NCBI GenBank assembly: GCA_902785555.1
Contig: CACZZB010000005.1
Location: 36,998 to 100,997 of the forward strand
Direction of reading: 5' to 3'
From: an uncultured Ruminococcus sp.
GTDB lineage: Bacteria > Bacillota > Clostridia > Oscillospirales > Acutalibacteraceae
Length of the DNA: 64,000 bases
The notes under the pieces: generated by a model
What the model was told of the DNA's origin: nothing
Databases searched by the model: none
The model's input: the letters and a program-made list of their open reading frames with translations, nothing else
Made by a program: the position numbers and the translations under genes
Shown here: positions 61,343 to 64,000 of the stretch, piece after piece
Layout of the letters: each line of letters starts with the position of its first letter
Numbering within the stretch: the stretch's first letter is position 1

Positions 61343-62761
61343 TTATCTTTTCTTTTTCTTCTTATTTTTGTTTTTACTTTCAAGTCTTGCGGGATTGAGG
61401 GGCATTGAGCCTGCCATACTCGAACCTCCGAGACCCGGAAGCATCGGCATACGTTTTCTTTTGCCGTTCTTGCCTCTTGCGTTCATGGTTTTCATGAACT
61501 TCTGCATTTCCGCAAACTGTTTCATAAGACGGTTTACGTCTTCTACTTTCATTCCGCTGCCGGCTGCTATACGGCGTTTTCTTGACGGATTGATGATATC
61601 GGGATTTTCACGCTCTTTTTTGGTCATTGACGATATCATTGCACCTATCCTGTCCATCTGTCTGTCGTCAAAGTCCATGTCTTTTATCTGATCGCTTATC
61701 CCCGGCAATTTTGAAAGTATACCCTTGATAGGACCCATTTTCTTTATCTGCTGAAGCTGGTCATACAAGTCGTTCATGTCAAATTTGTTCTGCTGGAACT
61801 TGCGAGCCATTTCCTCGCTTTTTTTCTGGTCAAGACGGTTTTCCGCATCTTCGATAAGTGTCAGTATATCGCCCATTCCGAGTATCCTTGATGCCATTCT
61901 GTCGGGGTGGAATACTTCAAGGTCATCAAGCTTTTCACCGATACCCGCAAATTTTATAGGCTTACCCGTTACAGCCTTTGCCGAAAGTGCCGCACCGCCT
62001 CTTGTATCACCGTCAAGCTTTGTAAGGATAAGACCGCTTATATCAAGCAGTTCATCAAACGACTTGGCTACATTGACTGCATCCTGACCCGTCATCGAAT
62101 CGACTACAAGCAATATCTCATTCGGCTCTACCGTAGACTTTATTTCTTTCAGCTCATTCATCAGCTTTTCGTCTATATGCAGACGACCTGCGGTATCCAA
62201 TATAACTATGTCATTACCGTAATCCTTGGCATGTTTTACAGCCTTTTCAGCGATAGTAACAGGATTTTCCTGTCCCATTTCAAAAACCGATACGCCTGCC
62301 TGTCCTCCGACAACTTTAAGCTGTTCGATAGCTGCAGGTCTGTACACGTCACAGGCTGCAAGCAGAGGTCTGTGTCCCTGTCTTTTCAGCATTTTGCCTA
62401 ACTTTGCACTGTGGGTTGTCTTACCCGAGCCCTGCAAACCGCACATCATTATTACTGTCGGCGGCTTATTCGCAAAATTTATTCTTGTTTCCTCAGAACC
62501 CATCAATGCCGTAAGTTCTTCATTTACTATCTTCACGACCATCTGTGCAGGTGTCAGGCTTTCCATAACATCCGCACCCACTGCTCGTTCCGTCACTTTA
62601 TTCGTAAAGTCCTTTGCGACCTTATAATTGACATCCGCTTCCAGAAGTGCAAGCCTTACCTCTCGCATTGCATCTTTTACATCGCTTTCCGTCAGTTTAC
62701 CTTTATTCCTCAGTTTCTTGAAAGCCGCACTCAGTTTTTCCGACAAGCCCTCAAATGCCAT
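61343..62761 (-). CDS. ffh: Signal recognition particle protein Ffh
   Basis: 472 residues. N domain, then the GTPase with GLQGSGKTTHSAKL, the DTAGRL (G3) and TKLDGDTRGG (G4-region) motifs, and a methionine-rich M domain (MKQFAEMQKFMKTM, GLGGSSMAGSMPLNP) that binds signal sequences and 4.5S RNA. It delivers nascent membrane proteins to FtsY/SecYEG. It ends in a basic tail (KNKNKKKKKR). Confidence 0.98.
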   Translation of the reverse strand: MAFEGLSEKLSAAFKKLRNKGKLTESDVKDAMREVRLALLEADVNYKVAKDFTNKVTERAVGADVMESLTPAQMVVKIVNEELTALMGSEETRINFANKPPTVIMMCGLQGSGKTTHSAKLGKMLKRQGHRPLLAACDVYRPAAIEQLKVVGGQAGVSVFEMGQENPVTIAEKAVKHAKDYGNDIVILDTAGRLHIDEKLMNELKEIKSTVEPNEILLVVDSMTGQDAVNVAKSFDELLDISGLILTKLDGDTRGGAALSAKAVTGKPIKFAGIGEKLDDLEVFHPDRMASRILGMGDILTLIEDAENRLDQKKSEEMARKFQQNKFDMNDLYDQLQQIKKMGPIKGILSKLPGISDQIKDMDFDDRQMDRIGAMISSMTKKERENPDIINPSRKRRIAAGSGMKVEDVNRLMKQFAEMQKFMKTMNARGKNGKRKRMPMLPGLGGSSMAGSMPLNPARLESKNKNKKKKKR

Positions 62762-62797
62762 TATAACACCCCTTGCTCAATATATAATTCATAATTT

Positions 62798-63160
62798 TTA
62801 TATTTCATTGAGTTTTTCAAGCTCATTAAGTATTTTTTCAATACTGTCACTTATTGCGGAATTATTATACTTTTCATTTTCTTTATTGATGATACTGATA
62901 TTTTCCTTTATATCATCAAGACTGTTTCTCAGCATTTCCGATTTTCTTATAAGGAACAATTTTTCCTCAGCCTCAAAAAGTATCGTTTCACTGCGTTTTA
63001 TACTGTCACGCACTCCCTGACGGGATATATCGAGATTTTCGGCTATCTCTCCGAGCGACAGGTCATCATTATAATAATATTCCGCAATTTCACGCTGTTT
63101 GTCGGTCAGGAGAATACCATAAAAATCCAACAGCTTTGAAATCTCAAGATTTTTTGACAT
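62798..63160 (-). CDS. ylxM: YlxM-type helix-turn-helix protein
   Basis: 120 residues. A sigma-70 region 4-like helix-turn-helix (TDKQREIAEYYYNDDLSLGEIAENLDISRQGVRDSI, shown by the DLSLGEIAENLDISRQ core) and a helical tail. YlxM is always next to ffh in Firmicutes and is thought to affect SRP. First gene of the operon, with a consensus promoter upstream. Confidence 0.93.
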   Translation of the reverse strand: MSKNLEISKLLDFYGILLTDKQREIAEYYYNDDLSLGEIAENLDISRQGVRDSIKRSETILFEAEEKLFLIRKSEMLRNSLDDIKENISIINKENEKYNNSAISDSIEKILNELEKLNEI

Positions 63161-63216
63161 ATCTGCAAAACCGCCTTTCAGCCGACTGTAAAGTATTTTT
63201 CCTTTACATCTGTGAC

Positions 63217-63245
63217 ATTATACTATATATTCTCCTTTTTGTCAA
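63217..63245 (-). promoter_or_regulatory. Consensus promoter of the ylxM-ffh-rpsP-khpA-rimM-trmD operon
   Basis: On the minus strand TTGACA (63245-63240), 17-base spacer, TATAAT (63222-63217). Confidence 0.88.
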
Positions 63246-63276
63246 TACAGATTTTCATTATTTTTCTTTTAAAGTA

Positions 63277-63305
63277 TTGACGAAAGAATCTTTCGGTGTT
63301 ACAAT
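63277..63305 (+). promoter_or_regulatory. Promoter of the surface protein at 63368
   Basis: TTGACG (63277-63282), 17-base spacer with extended TG, TACAAT (63300-63305), divergent from the ylxM promoter. Confidence 0.65.
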
Positions 63306-63367
63306 ATATAAAAATTATTCATAATCATCATTTTTTATATATTTTTTAGACATAGGAGGTCTTTGAA

Positions 63368-64000
63368 TTGAAATCTTCAAAAAAATGGATTGCAAGTATG
63401 CTTGCCTGTGCATTGGCTCTCTCTGTAAACACAGGTGTTTTGGCTGCCGAAACAGATACAGATACTGCTCCGACAACTGCTGTTGTTCAGCTTCATAAAT
63501 TTGATGCCAAACAAAGCCTGCTCTCAAAGATAATAACACAAAGCAAAGTCTATGCACAGCACATCAAGGAAATAACATCAAAGTACCGTATCAAAAAAGG
63601 CGGTATATATCTTACGGAAGGTAACTTCACATATCTTATCCGCCTGAACGTAAAAACAGGATTTTATGCCGAACTCGTTTCATATTCGGGCAATGATACC
63701 GAAATAACCGTTCCATCATTCGTCAACGGAAAGATACCTGTTGAAAGAATATATTCTTTCGGCAGTGACCTTGATGAAGAATATCGTTATTCGGTCAAAA
63801 CCCTCAATCTTCCCGAAACCATCAAGACTCTTTCAGGCTCTGATACTTTTGACCTGTTCGGTCTTGAAAATATAAATGTTTCCCCCGAAAATCCATATAT
63901 AACTTCCGTGGACGGTGTTGTTTTCAGTAAAAATATTACAAAACTCCTTGCTCTCCCGTCAGCAAGAACTTCCTATACGATACCCGATACCGTAACTTCA
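63368..64000 (+). CDS. Secreted leucine-rich-repeat (BspA-like) surface protein, cut by the window edge
   Basis: 211 codons from a TTG at 63368, eight bases after AGGAGG, read to the end of the window. Signal peptide of about 26 residues (MKSSKKWIASMLACALALSV ending in LAA). From about residue 100 the pattern of BspA-type (LRR_5) repeats appears: VKTLNLPETIKTLSG, NINVSPENPYITSVDGVVFS and YTIPDTVTS, where each repeat has an aliphatic-Pro-x-Thr/Val step. Such proteins are extracellular and mediate binding to host or polysaccharide. The C-terminus, with any anchor or dockerin, is outside the window. Confidence 0.85.
   Translation, partial: MKSSKKWIASMLACALALSVNTGVLAAETDTDTAPTTAVVQLHKFDAKQSLLSKIITQSKVYAQHIKEITSKYRIKKGGIYLTEGNFTYLIRLNVKTGFYAELVSYSGNDTEITVPSFVNGKIPVERIYSFGSDLDEEYRYSVKTLNLPETIKTLSGSDTFDLFGLENINVSPENPYITSVDGVVFSKNITKLLALPSARTSYTIPDTVTS

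Noticed and set aside
1..64000. tRNA, rRNA, CRISPR arrays, prophage or defence genes
   Set aside because: I looked for these on both strands and found no convincing cloverleaf, rRNA block, repeat-spacer array, phage module or defence nuclease.

Overview
The window looks like a chromosomal segment of a low-GC, Gram-positive Clostridia, most like a Ruminococcus-type gut bacterium (Oscillospiraceae). Signs: strong GGAGG ribosome binding sites, many TTG starts, an ylxM-ffh-rpsP-khpA-rimM-trmD operon, FtsEX with an M23 partner, an NfnAB pair, MecA, a large type I pullulanase for starch breakdown, a PdaA-type spore-cortex deacetylase, ECF vitamin transporters, and secreted lipoproteins with Ser/Glu-rich linkers. 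The species cannot be named from the sequence alone. No rRNA, tRNA, CRISPR array, prophage or intact transposon was seen.

Layout. 1-4.3 kb: envelope proteins on the minus strand (DUF3592, a transglutaminase-like lipoprotein, PdaA). 4.6-11.1 kb: a secreted SH3 protein, hemW/nudF, FMN-riboswitch-controlled ribU, a DEDDh exonuclease and typA. 11.2-15.2 kb: cell-surface pullulanase and a lipoprotein. 15.4-21.4 kb, plus strand: an aspartate-type aminotransferase, secDF, ppa with an unknown membrane protein, and trxA. 21.4-24.3 kb: proC, a 185-bp inverted-repeat element, a HAD hydrolase and a lipoprotein. 24.6-37.8 kb: ftsEX-M23 peptidase, a broken DUF368 gene, rpsT, c-di-AMP synthesis (cdaA-cdaR), a cysteine-desulfurase-like enzyme with DUF3343, a two-component system with an NrtR-like Nudix protein, a PHP phosphatase and a NagZ-like lipoprotein. 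38.0 kb: a decayed IS3-type transposase. 38.2-43.9 kb: a 1288-residue HD-GYP protein with degenerate GGDEF/EAL domains, a DUF3810 protein and mecA. 44-46.2 kb: nfnAB. 46.5-49.9 kb: an AraC regulator, folT (THF riboswitch) and metK (SAM riboswitch). 49.9-53.6 kb: lysine-riboswitch-controlled asd-dapA-dapB-ACT operon. 53.6-58.9 kb: a transglutaminase-like protein, coaD/rsmD, uvrC and ptsH. 59.4-63.2 kb: the trmD-to-ylxM translation/SRP operon. 63.4 kb to the end: a surface leucine-rich-repeat protein cut by the edge.

Themes. Four classical metabolite riboswitches (FMN, THF, SAM-I, lysine) sit in this one window, each with a near-consensus sigma-A promoter or a leader terminator or both. Base and codon bias suggest that the minus strand is the leading strand on both flanks but the plus strand is leading between about 24.4 and 37.9 kb, so that block looks like an inversion; a decayed IS remnant lies at its right edge. 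The less ordinary items are the degenerate multi-domain signalling protein, the inverted-repeat element at 22.4 kb, a predicted pseudoknot downstream of rpsT, and a free-standing aspartokinase-type ACT protein in the lysine operon.
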